Positions 12,613 to 22,974 of a DNA stretch of 64,000 nt are shown piece after piece (the first letter of the stretch is position 1; every line of letters starts with the position of its first letter). A model generated the notes under the pieces. The model was not told where the DNA came from and did not search any database. It saw only the letters and a list, made by a program, of their open reading frames with translations. The translations under genes and the position numbers were made by a program. Source of the DNA: Cristatella mucedo (Eukaryota; Bryozoa; Phylactolaemata; Cristatellidae); contig WPIO01000022.1 of NCBI GenBank assembly GCA_009760855.2, forward strand, positions 4,737,001 to 4,801,000. The letters run 5' to 3'.

Positions 12613-14449
12613 TATGTGCAAGAATTCCCAGTTAGAAAACTAGAGCTCTGAGTAAGTGTTAATTAACAAGAGAACGGAAGAGCCGGTGCTCCTATTTCCG
12701 GCGAGGCGAGCGATAGAAGCGGGTGCCGTTCTTGTATTGAGAGTTGACCCGGGTAAACTCACGATCGGGACACCATAGGTTTCTGCAAAGGCCGCAGGAG
12801 CCTGAACCGATGCCCTTAGTCGCATTCTTCGCCGTTCGAGTCCTTAAGCCTATCTGGGTCGCACCCAATAAATTTAGACGCAGGTGACCTAAGTATGGGA
12901 CGGTATTTCCCGTAATTGGGTGCTATATAAATAAAACAAGATTTGAGTGCTTGTCGTGGCGAGTGTGTACGCGGCGAAAAAATATGAGTGGTAAAACCAA
13001 ACTAGGCGAGTGGCGGCGTCAATGTCTGCCTGCAAATAAGGTTCGGTAGAAATCCCCCCAACTCGTGCTTGGAAGCTCGATGTAACTCCGCACGCACGGC
13101 GGAGACGTACGCTGCTGTACCTAGGCTAGGTTCGGTTGGCTGGGACGGATGTGCAGTGACGTTAGGTCACCGGGGCTTTTGGGTAACGGACGTTGGCCGA
13201 GTAAGTCGAGATGTCGGAGGCTCCCGGTCTCACCGAGTTATGCACCTGGATGGGTGCAGACGTGCTCCGACGATGCGGCCACACACGCAAGGCAACGAGT
13301 GCCCACGGCCCAAGCGGAGCTGGATAGCACGCTCGTTGTTGAGACTTGTATATTTCGCATTCCCCGTGTAGCGTGTTCGTGACCGCCCCCACGTGTTGGC
13401 GTCTTTCGGCGGAAGCTCTCGACCGTGGTGGACGTCGACTCCGACTAGTCAAGCAGTTACTCAGCTAGCCGGATCTTTTACGGTGTACGCTCGTACTGTT
13501 GGATTCGGAGTCGGTACAACGGCGGGACTTTGGAAGCCGACTGACCAACTAACACGTTTGTTCGCGCTTGCTTCGTCGCCTTGGGCCCCTATAGTGTACT
13601 TTGCTTAGGACCCTCCCTGTAGACTTGTTTAGTTCCCCAGTTCTTGTTGGTTCATGCGTTATTATAAAGGGTTTTAACCCTAATGACCACTCGTCTTACC
13701 CGGGTTCAGCGGCATGGCGAGCGGCAGCGTGGCCGGAGTATGGCGGGGTTTGGCGGGAACTAGCCTATGACCCCTGGAGCTCGGCTACACTGCTGCCAGC
13801 CAAGCCGAGGCCGAGTGCTGTTTCCATGGGCTGTATGCGCAATAAACAGGTCGCATCGTCTACAGAGTTTCCAGTACTATCCTACTTACCGTTATCTAGG
13901 GGTGGCCAGTTCGTTGGCGTGAGCTGAACCGAGATAGCAGGCATAAATAGGGAATCGTACACAATTTCATCCGCAAGCACACAATGTCGCATAATGTCAT
14001 TTCGCGTCTAGTTCAGCATTATCTCTACATTCCTCGAAACATTCGCAAAGGCAAACACATCACGGACTTCGACCTATGCACAAGGGGATCTATGCAGGGG
14101 AATTAACTAGCTTCGCCGATTCAGGCCACCAGTGGCTCAGCAGAAACCCCCAGTGCCCCGAATTCCGTACTGACGAAACCCCTCCCCTACCCGGGGAAAC
14201 ATTCACCACTTCTCCCTCAAACTCGGAGCTAGAACAACCGATCGCATGTGCGTATACGAACGGGTCCAATGTCCACTGTCAGTGTCTCGAGCTTTCCTGC
14301 CAAACACACGACTCTGGCAATCCTGTCGTCGTTAAGATGGTCAAGGTGCCGACGCTACTCTCTTTGTGGCGGAGGCTCAAATCTGATAGTTTTCTGGCTG
14401 GCCAAATTGCTGTCAGGCACCGCCGAATCCTTCTCGTGAATCCTTCTGG

Positions 14450-14528
14450 TCAGCCTTCAATCCTTCAGCCTCCATTCATTCAATCCTTCAGCCTTCAATC
14501 CTTCGGCCTTCAATCCTTCAGCCTTCGG
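14450..14528. repeat. Minisatellite, about 15 bp unit
   Basis: At least four imperfect head-to-tail units of the form TCAATCCTTCAGCCT, with one CGG variant. Confidence 0.85.
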
Positions 14529-14775
14529 CTGCTCAGAAGCTTCGGACCGATGGCACATCGCCTTCAATTGACACCAATCCTCCCTAATCACAAGACTCCC
14601 GACTCGTGACACTCTGCCGGTGAAGGTTAGTCTTTCTAAATAGTTTGGGTGACAATTTCCCCACCCTGGCCAACGTAAAACCGTACTCTTCATTCAGGGC
14701 ATCACCTGCGAAACCGTAAGTCGCCCGGCCAAAAGTCTAAACTATAAACCGACCTTCCCGGTCATCTGCAAAGCC

Positions 14776-16388
14776 ACAAACCTTGACCAAGAGAACTTGA
14801 GCAACTACCGCCCAATCTCCCTTCTACCATTCCTATCAAAGACACTGGAACGGGTCGTTACAGACCAGCTGAACTCATATATCAAAACTTCAAACCTTGC
14901 TAGTAAGTTCCAATCTGGCTTTAGAGCTAATCACTCCACAGAGTCAGCATTGCTTAGGGTATACAACGACCTACTTAGGAATGCAAACATGGGTAGAGTG
15001 TCTCTTCTTGTTTTGCTCGATCTTTCGGCAGCTTTTGATACCATCGATCACCAAGTTCTTCTAGAGCGCCTCTCATCTCGCCTGGGCATCACTGGCACTG
15101 CTCTGCAATGGTTCAGGTCCTATCTCAGTGGGAGACTCCAGAGGATTGACGTAAATGGACAGAGATCATCCGAGGTACCTCTGAAATATGGCGTACCTCA
15201 GGGCTCCGTGCTAGGTCCGGTTCTTTTCACGGTTTATACTCTCCCTCTTGCTGATGCGATTCCCAAGCACAATCTAGGCTTTCACTTCTATGCGAATGAC
15301 ACTCACTTGTACCTTTGCTTTGATCCCTCCCAGCCTTCGAGCACCTCAAATTCTCTCAACTCACTTGCTGCATGCATTGATGACATCCGCACATGCATGA
15401 CAGCAAATTTACTAAAAATAAACGATGATAAAACTAACTTACTAGTTATAGGCAAACTTAGTGTGATTCAGAGATTAGAAAGGCTGACTCTCAAAATTGG
15501 TTCTGCCAGTATATCACCTGTTGAATCAGCTCAAAATCTAGGTGTCATATTCCAAAGCGACCTCTCTTTAGACGACCATATCAGCTCCACGGTCAAAGCT
15601 GCCTATTTTCAGCTTCATAATATTGCTAAAATTCGGGCTTGTTTAGATAAGGATACCACGTCTAAGTTGGTCCATGCATTCGTGACATCTCGTCTCGACT
15701 TCTGCAACTCACTGCTCACTGGCCTACCAGCATGTGCGATCAGGCGATTGCAGCTGGTGCAAAACTCTGCAGCTAGGCTTGTCTGTCGTGAGCCTCGAAG
15801 TTGCCACATTACTCCACTTCTCGCCGACCTGCACTGGCTACCAGTCAAGCAACGGATTGACTTCAAGATTTTGTCGCTCACTTTTAGGTCACTTCATTCT
15901 TTGGCTCCAGCCTATCTCTCAGATCTATTCCCTCACCAGGCCAAGCATCGTACCACCGCTTTTCGGAATCCAACAGTCTACAAATACCTCGTACAAACCT
16001 CAAATCCTTTGGAGACCGTGCCTTTAGTTCGTATGCTCCCGAAGCCTGGAACTCCCTCCCGACCTGCGTCAGAACATCCCCTGACTTGACGGTATTTAAA
16101 AAGAACTTAAAAACACACCTATTTAGGACAGCATTTAGTGAGTTTCTGTGATTCGTCCTTGATGTATTTATGCGTGCTGACACTGTGCATGCTGCCACTA
16201 ACTACATTTGCATGCTGACCCTGTGCAGGTCACCTCTAACCAAGTTATTCATGTTGTTTATCAAGCATGATATTACTCACCATTCAATTGCATTTCCCGT
16301 TGCAGCAAATGTAAAGCGCCTAGAAAGAGATTGAGTTCGTTGAGGGCGCTTTATCAAGTGCAATATTATTATTATTGTTATTATTATG
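14776..16388 (+). mobile_element. L2/CR1-like LINE, copy 1, 5'-truncated
   Basis: It starts inside the reverse-transcriptase domain (LDQENLSNYRPISLLPFLSK) and runs to the 3' end. The 3' end is AAATGTAAAGCGCCTAGAAA, AGAGATTGAGTTCGTTGAGG, GCGCTTTATCAAGTGCAATA and an ATT repeat (about 16355-16388). No 5' UTR, ORF1 or endonuclease remains. Identity to copy 2 at 45.2 kb is very high by eye over 15200-15490, so insertion was comparatively recent. Confidence 0.93.
14778..16165 (+). pseudogene. Reverse-transcriptase ORF of LINE copy 1 (broken)
   Basis: The frame is open from the truncation point to the stop at 16087-16089. RT landmarks in order: NYRPISLLPFLSK, QSGFRANHSTESAL, LLVLLDLSAAFDTIDH, GVPQGSVLGPVLF, FYANDTHLYLCF, LLKINDDKTNLLV, then the C-terminal connection region. 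The polymerase motif normally YADD reads YAND (15289-15300), so the first of the two adjacent catalytic aspartates is Asn and this copy should be polymerase-dead. Compared with copies 2 and 3, one base is missing near 15957, shifting the last part; the true C-terminus (AWNSLP...TSPDLT..KKN) continues in another frame to about 16140. Confidence 0.92.
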
Positions 16389-17025
16389 CCATGAACCTAA
16401 AGGTTAACCTAAACCATTGACTGTAAATCTGAAAAACCCCGTAGTAGTCACTCGTCTAAAAAGCCTTCCCATGTGGCGATACGCCAAATCGGTTCAATGT
16501 AGTAATGCCATCGAACTCGCATTCTTAGTAATGGTATATGATATCGCGGCCGAATCGCTCTTAGCGAGGCGATCTACTTTTCCGTGCCTTCCTGGCACTC
16601 AGCAATCCTTGCCTGGTCGATTGGGTACTAGTGGAAGACATCCGCCTCTCGGGCTCTATTTTCAGTATTTCACTGTTGCCGTGGACTCGTGGTCGTCACG
16701 ACAGGAACACCCGCGAGGCTTGCCTCCAGTCGACAGGCAGCCATGAAAGTGCAAGTCCTTAGGGCGGTGCAGAAAATTAACCCACCGATCATACCGGGTT
16801 AACCAAGTTTCGACTGCAAGTGTCGGAAGTGATGACGGCTGTTAACCCGATCCAGGTGTGCCGTGTTTTGGTAGCGGCATGGATGTCGCTAAAGTTGTTG
16901 GTGGAGTCGAGGGTTGTGTTGCTAACCGGAGCACAATAAAACCGTCGATTTGAATATCCTTGATTTGTCCTGTTTTGATCTGTCTCTCAAAACCTCGGCT
17001 TTCCGTCAAATTATGTCAGCCAAAG

Positions 17026-17170
17026 CGAGCTGGATTGGTCCAGCGGTTAAGGCGCTCACCCCGACTAAGGTCTGGCTGAGGTCGTGGGCTCGAGCCCTGA
17101 GGCATATGTGAAGCGCCCGAATAGAGATTCAGTTCTCTTGGGGCGCTATACAAATGAATTGTATTATATT
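17026..17170 (+). mobile_element. SINE-A, tRNA-derived
   Basis: Order on the plus strand: A-box-like TTGGTCCAGCGGTTAAGGCG, B-box-like GGGCTCGAGCCC, CATATGTGAAGCGCCC, AGAGATTCAGTTCTCTTGGG, GCGCTATACAAATGAATTGT and a TATTATATT tail. This is one of the best-preserved copies and shows the stem-loop 3' end clearly. Confidence 0.88.
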
Positions 17171-17687
17171 ATGTTTGTGGAGCCAGAGTAGCCCAGCATC
17201 GGGAGCCTACTCGGCCGTGTTCTGACTTTGCTCCTCCTGAGATGCGTTGATCTTCTGCTGTCATACCTAACTAACTTGAAAAATCTATCCTCTGGTCTTT
17301 TCCCTGCATCGTTTGAAAAAGCAGTTGTTGGATCACTCGTAAGGGAGATCACAACCCCTGCTGCCGTTCCTATAAAAGATACTGGAAAAAGTAGTGGGAG
17401 GCCATCTAAACTCCTATATCAAAAATTCAAATCTAACGAGCAAGTTCTAGTCAGGTTTTAGAGCTAATCGGTCCACCGAGTCAGCGTTGCTTCGAGTGTG
17501 CCACGACCTTTTCACGAATGGAGATTTAGTTTAGAGTCTATTAATTTTTTTCGCTGGATCTTTTGATAGCGTTTAATACGACTGATTACCAAGAACGTCT
17601 TGAGCGCCTGCAATCTCGCATGACATCAATAGCAGTGCACTGCAATGACTTAGATCCTGTCTCAGTGAGAAACTTCAGAGCACTGAA

Positions 17688-18170
17688 GTCAAGGGGCTGT
17701 AGGGGCTCGTGCGCACGATGGCGGAGTGATGGAGAACGAAATTCCCAGAAGCGAGTTGTGGTACTGACGACGACGGCTGTATTGCATTATACGCAGGCAG
17801 CGAAAGCGTGCGAGTGTACCTGCGGATGTAGTCGCAGTCGTAGAAGCAGCTCCGAAACTCGCGGAGAGAAGAGAAAAAGAGCAAGAAGAGGGAGAGAGAG
17901 GGGATAGCGTCCACGCAGGCCGGTGGACAAGCAGAAAGTTCCTTGCAGCAGGACTAGCGGGTCACACGACCGCAGCTGACCCGTGCAATTAAATCCAGCT
18001 TGGTTAGCCGATACTGTCCCACTGCAGCGCCTAATGAAGTGGTCTATGAGGCAGCCAGCCACTCACCACTCCGCCCGGCCAACAACGGCGGAGTGGTGAG
18101 TCCGGCTGGGGCGGAACAACATTGTGGGCTTGGCCACGCCCGCCTGGCAATTGTCGAACGACGAGACTCT
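17688..18170. other. Foreign 480 bp block inside LINE copy 5, with a perfect hairpin
   Basis: The LINE sequence breaks at about 17688 and resumes at about 18168. The insert matches no element recognised here. It contains a perfect 15 bp inverted repeat (18061-18075 ACTCACCACTCCGCC and 18087-18101) with an 11 nt loop. Target duplications at the two junctions are not obvious. Confidence 0.6.
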
Positions 18171-18360
18171 AAAGTACGGCTCATGGGGCTGTCCCAGCGA
18201 TCCATGCTTGGTCCACTTCTTTTCGTAGTTTTACACTCTCCCTCCTGTCTGTATAATCTAAAACCACAATCTAGGCTTTCATTTTTATGCAGACGAAAGA
18301 GCTAGACCCATGTTTGATCCATCACATCCATTCCAGCATATCAAACTATCTCGATAAATA

Positions 18361-18546
18361 AATAAATGAATACTAGCTGATTAAACAGCCTCTTTTTGTA
18401 TAGCGACATAAGAGCCTTGACGGCTATCGCCACCGCTTGCAGTGGCGATGAAGAATCGCCCACTACAGGATTCGAACCCACGACCTCGGGGCCGAGGTCG
18501 TGAAAAGCAACCGCCTTACCTAGTGAGCCTTTACGGCTACCCTTGC
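18361..18546 (-). mobile_element. SINE-B, tRNA-derived, near full length
   Basis: Minus strand: GTAGCCGTAAAGGCTCACTA then GGTAAGGCGGTTGC (A-box region), B-box GTGGGTTCGAATCC, GGGCGATTCTTCATCGCCAC, and the 3' block AAAGAGGCTGTTTAATCAGC. It is inserted in old LINE copy 5 and is a reference copy for the family. Confidence 0.85.
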
Positions 18547-18620
18547 AGCATATATTGCTAACATTCCCACTTGGATGGTGCCAAGCTTTTCCAAACTGAA
18601 TGACGATACAACACACTAGT

Positions 18621-18762
18621 TGTGATAGCAGAGCTAGGGGTCGGAGCCACAACAACGTGAACAATCAGTATAGGCCACGCTCGATCTGCGGTGCTGAGAG
18701 TAAACATGACATGGCTGCCAATAAACGTATCGTGGCCATCCGCAAAGCGTCTTATCGTTACA
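18621..18762 (+). repeat. 5' LTR of the gypsy element (142 bp)
   Basis: It begins TGTGATAGCA and ends CGTTACA (TG...CA), with an AATAAA signal near its centre. The 3' LTR at 23719-23859 has the same ends and aligns along its whole length, with roughly a quarter of positions differing by eye. It is unusually short for an LTR. Confidence 0.92.
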
Positions 18763-18787
18763 AGGTGGTCGCGGAGAAGTTCTAGAG

Positions 18788-18974
18788 CAGTGGTTCTCAA
18801 CCTTCCTAATGCTGCGACTCTTTAATACAGTTCCTCATGTTGTGGCGACCTCCAACCATAAAATTATTGTGTACAAAATGTGGAAATACGTGGTTTCCGA
18901 TGGTCTTAGGCGACCCCTGTGAAAGGGTTGTTCGACCCTCAAAGGGGTCACCACCCACAGGTTGAGAACCGCTG
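18788..18974. mobile_element. SPIN-type (SPACE INVADERS) non-autonomous hAT element
   Basis: 187 bp with 16 bp terminal inverted repeats, CAGTGGTTCTCAACCT and AGGTTGAGAACCGCTG (one mismatch). It is flanked by an 8 bp duplication, TTCTAGAG (18780-18787) and TTCTAGAC (18975-18982), with the nTCTAGAn core expected for this hAT group. Both end regions match the SPIN family as I remember it, including TTCCTAATGCTGCGAC, the CAACCATAAAATTATT block, TTCCGATGGTCTTAGG and the CGACCCCTGTGAAAGGGT inverted motif. No transposase is encoded. It sits in the untranslated leader of the gypsy element, between LTR and gag, so it is younger than that insertion. Confidence 0.93.
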
Positions 18975-19013
18975 TTCTAGACTATCGCCCTGAATATAAA
19001 CAAAGCTCAAGAA

Positions 19014-19935
19014 ATGTCTAAGTGTAATCCTCCAGCGGAATTTACTTTTGAAGAGCCGGCGTTATGGACGGCTTGAAGAAACCGCTTTTGCCATTATGCG
19101 ATCGCTACCAAGCTGACAGCTAAGGGCCAGAACCTACAGATGGGAGCGAAAGCCGACGCGATATTTGACACCTTTATGTATTAGTTCGACCAAGTGAAGA
19201 CGTTGGATGTCATGTTGGGTAAATTTAATGAAAACTTCATATCGCGAAAGAATGCCAGCCACGATCGGGCTATGATTAACCGCCGCCGTCGACATCCAGC
19301 TGAGTCTACCGAGGCATTCATATTTCGCACTACATGACTTAGCTTCGCACTGCGTTTAAAGATGACTTAATCCGAGGTCGCCTGGTTGTGGGCTTGTCCG
19401 ACGTCAAACTTTCGGACGCCCTGCGACTAATCAGTGAGCCGTGAGGGCACGAAAAGGCGGTTGCTTTTCACTAATTCGGTCCCGAGGTTGTGGGTTCAAA
19501 CCCTGGGGTTGGCGATTCTTTATTACCATTGCAAGCACTGGTGATAGCCGTAACCGTAGAGGTTCTTCTGTCGCCTTACAAAAGAAGCTTTTGAATCAGC
19601 CAGTAGTTTTTTAATCCCCGACCTTACGTTTATTGTGGCTGTATAGAAGGCTCGTCCAATGAGACGGTAAAGTCACAACTGAGTCTGCAACACCCGGTTT
19701 TAGATGTCTCTGAAGTTCGTCTACGATCACTGTCCGACGACTGTCCTGAGCCCTGAGCCTTAGAGGCTAGCAGCCACATAGACCGTAGGAGAGTTGTGCT
19801 TCCCGACGATACAAAAGGAACTAACAGCTGCCGGAACTGCAATTCGGCTCACACTCCTGGGCAAGGCCCATCACTTGACCGCCATTGCAATCACTGCCGG
19901 AAGTTTGGCCACTGCACAGTGCATCGCAAACTACG
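19014..19935 (+). pseudogene. Gypsy gag (matrix/capsid and zinc knuckle), broken
   Basis: The start MSKCNPPAEFTFEEPALW at 19014 is followed by the capsid-like run FDQVKTLDVMLGKFNENF then ISRKNASHDRAMINRR, and RLVVGLSDVKLSDALRLI in a shifted frame (about 19379-19433). SINE-B interrupts at about 19441-19606. Beyond it CRNCNSAHT and HCNHCRKFGHC (about 19830-19920) are the nucleic-acid-binding Cys/His knuckles. Several stops (TGA near 19064, TAG near 19182) make it non-coding. Family resemblance is to gypsy gag with the KTKFE..F..R.N-type motif. Confidence 0.85.
19438..19606 (+). mobile_element. SINE-B inserted in gypsy gag
   Basis: AAGGCGGTTGCTTTTCACTA, B-box GTGGGTTCAAACCC, GGCGATTCTTTATTACCATT, CCGTAGAGGTTCTTCTGTCG and a terminal TGAATCAGCC, in the same order as the 18.4 kb copy but on the opposite strand. 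Confidence 0.82.
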
Positions 19936-20029
19936 CGGAAAACCTGAGGCTAAAGCAAGATAGGTCGTGGCTAAATTTGATGGTGAGGAGTGCCAGTTGG
20001 TAAGGGCATCATCACCCTGGCAAGTGGAT

Positions 20030-21768
20030 TCTCGGGGGTATGGAATAACCATTCCGTTTAAAATAGATAGTGATGCTGAAGTAACCGTCATTACGGAAGA
20101 TGCATATGCTGAACTACTAAGACCACCTCGTCTCGAGCCAACAGAGGCTAAACTACAGAGTCGGCAACCGCCTGGCTTGAAAGGGTACTTTCAAAGCGAG
20201 GTTAAAGCGGAATGGAGAGATTTATGTGCTGCCAGTCTAGGTAGTTGCTGATGCAAGAAATGATCTCCTCAGCCGACAAGCTTCTCTGTGCATGAGACTG
20301 ATCAAACTAAGCTTAGAGGAGACTATTTTTCGTAATCTGGTGTTAAAAGAGATCGGATTAATGCAATGCCAGCCGGTGAAAATCCGTCTCAAACCAGATG
20401 CAGAACCGTACTGCCTAGATGCAGCTCGCCGCATACCCAGACCGATGTTCTCTTTGGTAAACGACGAACTCCTTCTAATTGATAAGAACGACAACGTCTG
20501 ATATTTATCGGAGCCGACCTAGTAGTGCTATCCAATCGTAACTGTCCTGAAGACCAGCGCTAAAGTGCGCCCTGGTGTCGACTTGAAACGCTTAAATCGA
20601 GCAGTGGTTCGTGAAAGGTACGTGCTACCTACGCTTGATGAGATATTTCCTAAGCTTGTGTGGTGGATATTTTCTAAGCTTGTGTGGTGCTACGCTGTTC
20701 TTTAATTTGGATACCGTTAGCGTCTCATAATGACGTTTATAACACAGTTTGGACATTTCGCCGGCTGCCGTTTGGCATTATTAGCGAACCGGAAATCTTT
20801 CAGCGGCCGACGCACGACCTCTTGGGTGAGATCGACGATGTGGCTGTTTATATCGACTGTGTTTTGGTGCATGGATCCACAGCGGCTGAGCATGATGACA
20901 GATTTCGCAGCGTCAGTTCCGCCATTTCAAAGTTGGGCCTAAAGTTGAATAGAGACAAGTGTACATTCCGCTAGCCCACTTTGACGTTCTTAGGGCTTGT
21001 AATTGATGCCAGCAGCATTCGACCGTCGGACGACAAAATAGAATAGAGACAAGTGTACATTCCGCTAGCCCACTTTGACGTTCTTAGGGCTTGTAATTGA
21101 TGCCAGCAGCATTCGACCGTCGGACGACAAAATAGAAGCCATCCTCAATCTCTTTGATCCGACTAACGTTGCCGAGCTAGAGCAATGTCTTAATATGATG
21201 AACTACCTCGGCCGATTTGTGCAAAGTCTGGCTACTGCCTTACAACCGCTAAACGATCTCCTCTCGTCCGACTCAGTGTGGTACCGGGGGCCTAAGCGGA
21301 AGAAAGTATTCCGGAAAGCGAAGTTGCTTTTTTGACTAAGGCACCAGTGTTGGCTTATTTTGACCCAAAAAGTAGACTATTTTTAGTGTCAATGCCAGTA
21401 TCTATTGTCTAGGTGTCGTTCTGCTATATCGCCATGGGTCGGGAGAGCAAGATGTGCAGCCTGTCGCATTAGCATCCTGAACGTTGTCGGGTGCCAAAAC
21501 AAGATAAGCTCAGATGAAAAAAAGAGTGTCTTTCGGTGGTGTGGGCGTGCGAGAAGTTCCGTAAATTACTGGTTGGATTGCCATCGATCGAGCTTCGCTC
21601 TGAGCACAAACCGCTTATTACGTTAGTGATGACTAAGGAACTTGACCGGATCCCGGTTAAATTCCAATGCATATTGATGCGAATGATACGTTTTAATCCT
21701 CGCACCGTGTATGCGCCTGGGAAGGCCCTGGTGATAGGTGATACCCTGTCAAGAGCACCATTGTCGTA
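20030..21768 (+). pseudogene. Gypsy pol: protease, reverse transcriptase and RNase H, broken
   Basis: Protease: IPFKIDSDAEVTVI (about 20050-20091), where the family has DSGA. RT: CQPVKIRLKPDAEPYCL (20367-20418), DLKRLNRAVVRERYVLPTLD (about 20580-20640), RRLPFGIISEPEIFQR (20758-20805) and the active-site box YIDC (20849-20860) where YIDD is required. Connection: FLGLVIDASSIRP and LNMMNYLGRFVQ. RNase H: VWACEKFRKLLVG, SEHKPLITLV and APGKALVIGDTLSRAP (to about 21765). Frame changes include the 94 bp duplication at 20947-21134. Order and spacing are those of Ty3/gypsy pol. Confidence 0.92.
20947..21134. repeat. Perfect 94 bp tandem duplication in gypsy pol
   Basis: Bases 20947-21040 and 21041-21134 appear identical. 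94 is not a multiple of three, so the duplication shifts the frame between the RT thumb and connection. Identity of the copies contrasts with the decayed element around them. Confidence 0.95.
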
Positions 21769-22017
21769 GGAGCGAGGAACACAACCATGCAGAAGCCGTT
21801 CAGCTCTGCGTAGACATCGTCGTTGCTCTAGCTTTCAGTAGCTCACTTGAGCGAAGTACAGCGACTACCGCTGACTACAGCCAGCCACAGGCTGTCATTG
21901 AGTATACGCTATCAGGGTGGCTTAAATCGAGCGATGGCCTGCCGGAAATCTTGCGGAATTACTTCGCGTAAGTAGCCATCGTACGGTTTCGAATGGTTTA
22001 CTACTGTATGACAGTCA

Positions 22018-22835
22018 CATATAGTGGTCCCTCGGCTTAAGAGTGTCTCGACATTCGAGTGTTTCGAGATACGAGCTGTCTCCCGGCCGATTTTTTGCTT
22101 TGAGTTTCGAGCTAAAATTCGGGTTACGAGCCAGCTTCAGAGACTCCGCAGCTAGTTGCCCAGCGAACGTCACAGCTGCGTGTGGTTACTCAGGCCAGTA
22201 AGGGTAAGGCAGTGAACGACGTTCTGTTGCAAGACGCTGCCCTACGACCCGGGTGTGACGTCCTGGCGCAGGCCTGTTGGTTCGCTCCCAGACAGACTCG
22301 AGCGAGCCGTCGCGGTGCTTGGACGCACAAGATCGTCAGCCTCGGGTATTAAATCCTACTATGGCAGGAACAGCTGAGTACGTAATGTACTCTATTTAGG
22401 CAATATCATCGTGTGAGAGTTCATCGCCTAACTTATCACAATCGGCGCGTCCGCGTAAAGGCCCAGCCAATTAACTGAAAGCGGTGAAATCCCGGCGAAG
22501 AGAGAAAACTTCGGCAAATAAGATTCTGGTATTCATTTCAGCCTTTCTCCTCTTACTCCATTAGCATCTCCAATGCGTCTGATCTCCAAGTTACTCATGT
22601 ACATTAGGATTAATAAAACCAGCTTATTGCAAGACATTCTATTGTATTGTTTTTAAAACAGTATTCGTTAATGATAAGTACATTTTTTAATTTGAAAACG
22701 CATGACGAAAAGTCGCAGTGCTTTTTTGGGGGGTCCGGAACAGATTAGTGACATGTCAATTCATTTCAATGGGGAAACTTGATTTGACGTACGAGTAACT
22801 TGAGTTACGAGTTCCGGCACGGAAAGAATTATATA
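22018..22835. mobile_element. Probable pogo/Tigger-like non-autonomous repeat
   Basis: The left end reads GTGGTCCCTCGGCTTAAGAG then TTTCGAGATACGAGCTG. The right end, reverse-complemented, reads CCGGAACTCGTAACTCAAG then TTACTCGTACGTCAAATCAA. This 'CCTCGg-TTACGAG' wording is typical of pogo/Tigger-like MITEs, and TA flanks occur at the left end. It separates the RNase H and integrase parts of the gypsy element. Terminal inverted repeats are imperfect and the exact ends are uncertain. Confidence 0.5.
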
Positions 22836-22841
22836 TGCACG

Positions 22842-22882
22842 CACGCGCACACACACACACGCACACATACACACACACACAG

Positions 22883-22926
<44 letters not shown>
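22842..22926. repeat. (CA)n to (TA)n compound microsatellite
   Basis: ACACACAC with GC and GA interruptions passes directly into about fourteen TA units, in gypsy-derived DNA. Confidence 0.95.
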
Positions 22927-22931
<5 letters not shown>

Positions 22932-22974
22932 AAAGCCTGTAGGCTGTATTCTGTTGGAGCGGATCCTCGATGGC

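Larger units (their letters stand above)
8735..14440. other. Intergenic stretch without a recognisable gene
   Basis: Many ORFs are open by chance, but none gives a recognisable domain. Contents seen: a 48 bp direct repeat pair (11222-11462), a GT-rich microsatellite (12470-12612), AT-rich islets (10120-10205 and 12085-12190), and several AATAAA-bearing GC-rich blocks (near 9013, 10704 on the minus strand, and 13840). Those blocks could be LTR remnants, but no partner repeat or coding match was found. Confidence 0.5.
17225..18615 (+). mobile_element. Old LINE copy 5, left part (interrupted)
   Basis: It is a decayed member of the same LINE family. Recognisable pieces are LDLLLS-type sequence near 17245, SSGLFPASFEKAVV (17291), RANRSTESALLRV (about 17462-17500), a corrupted AFD...DH block (17560-17595), GSVLGPLLFVV-like DNA (18195-18230) and HFYADE (about 18279-18296). 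The active site keeps the GAC codon where copies 1 and 2 have AAT. It is split by a 480 bp foreign block (17688-18170), a SINE-B (18361-18546) and the gypsy element at 18621. It resumes at 23865. Confidence 0.82.

Noticed and set aside
13680-13900. LTR with AATAAA, and similar blocks near 9013, 10704 and 16931
   Set aside because: No paired LTR, TG...CA boundary or gag/pol remnant could be linked to them; AATAAA alone is insufficient.
17030-17110. Genuine tRNA gene suggested by A-box and B-box-like motifs
   Set aside because: The same motif pair recurs in about eight SINE-A copies with a LINE-like tail, and no intact cloverleaf could be drawn; these are SINE heads.
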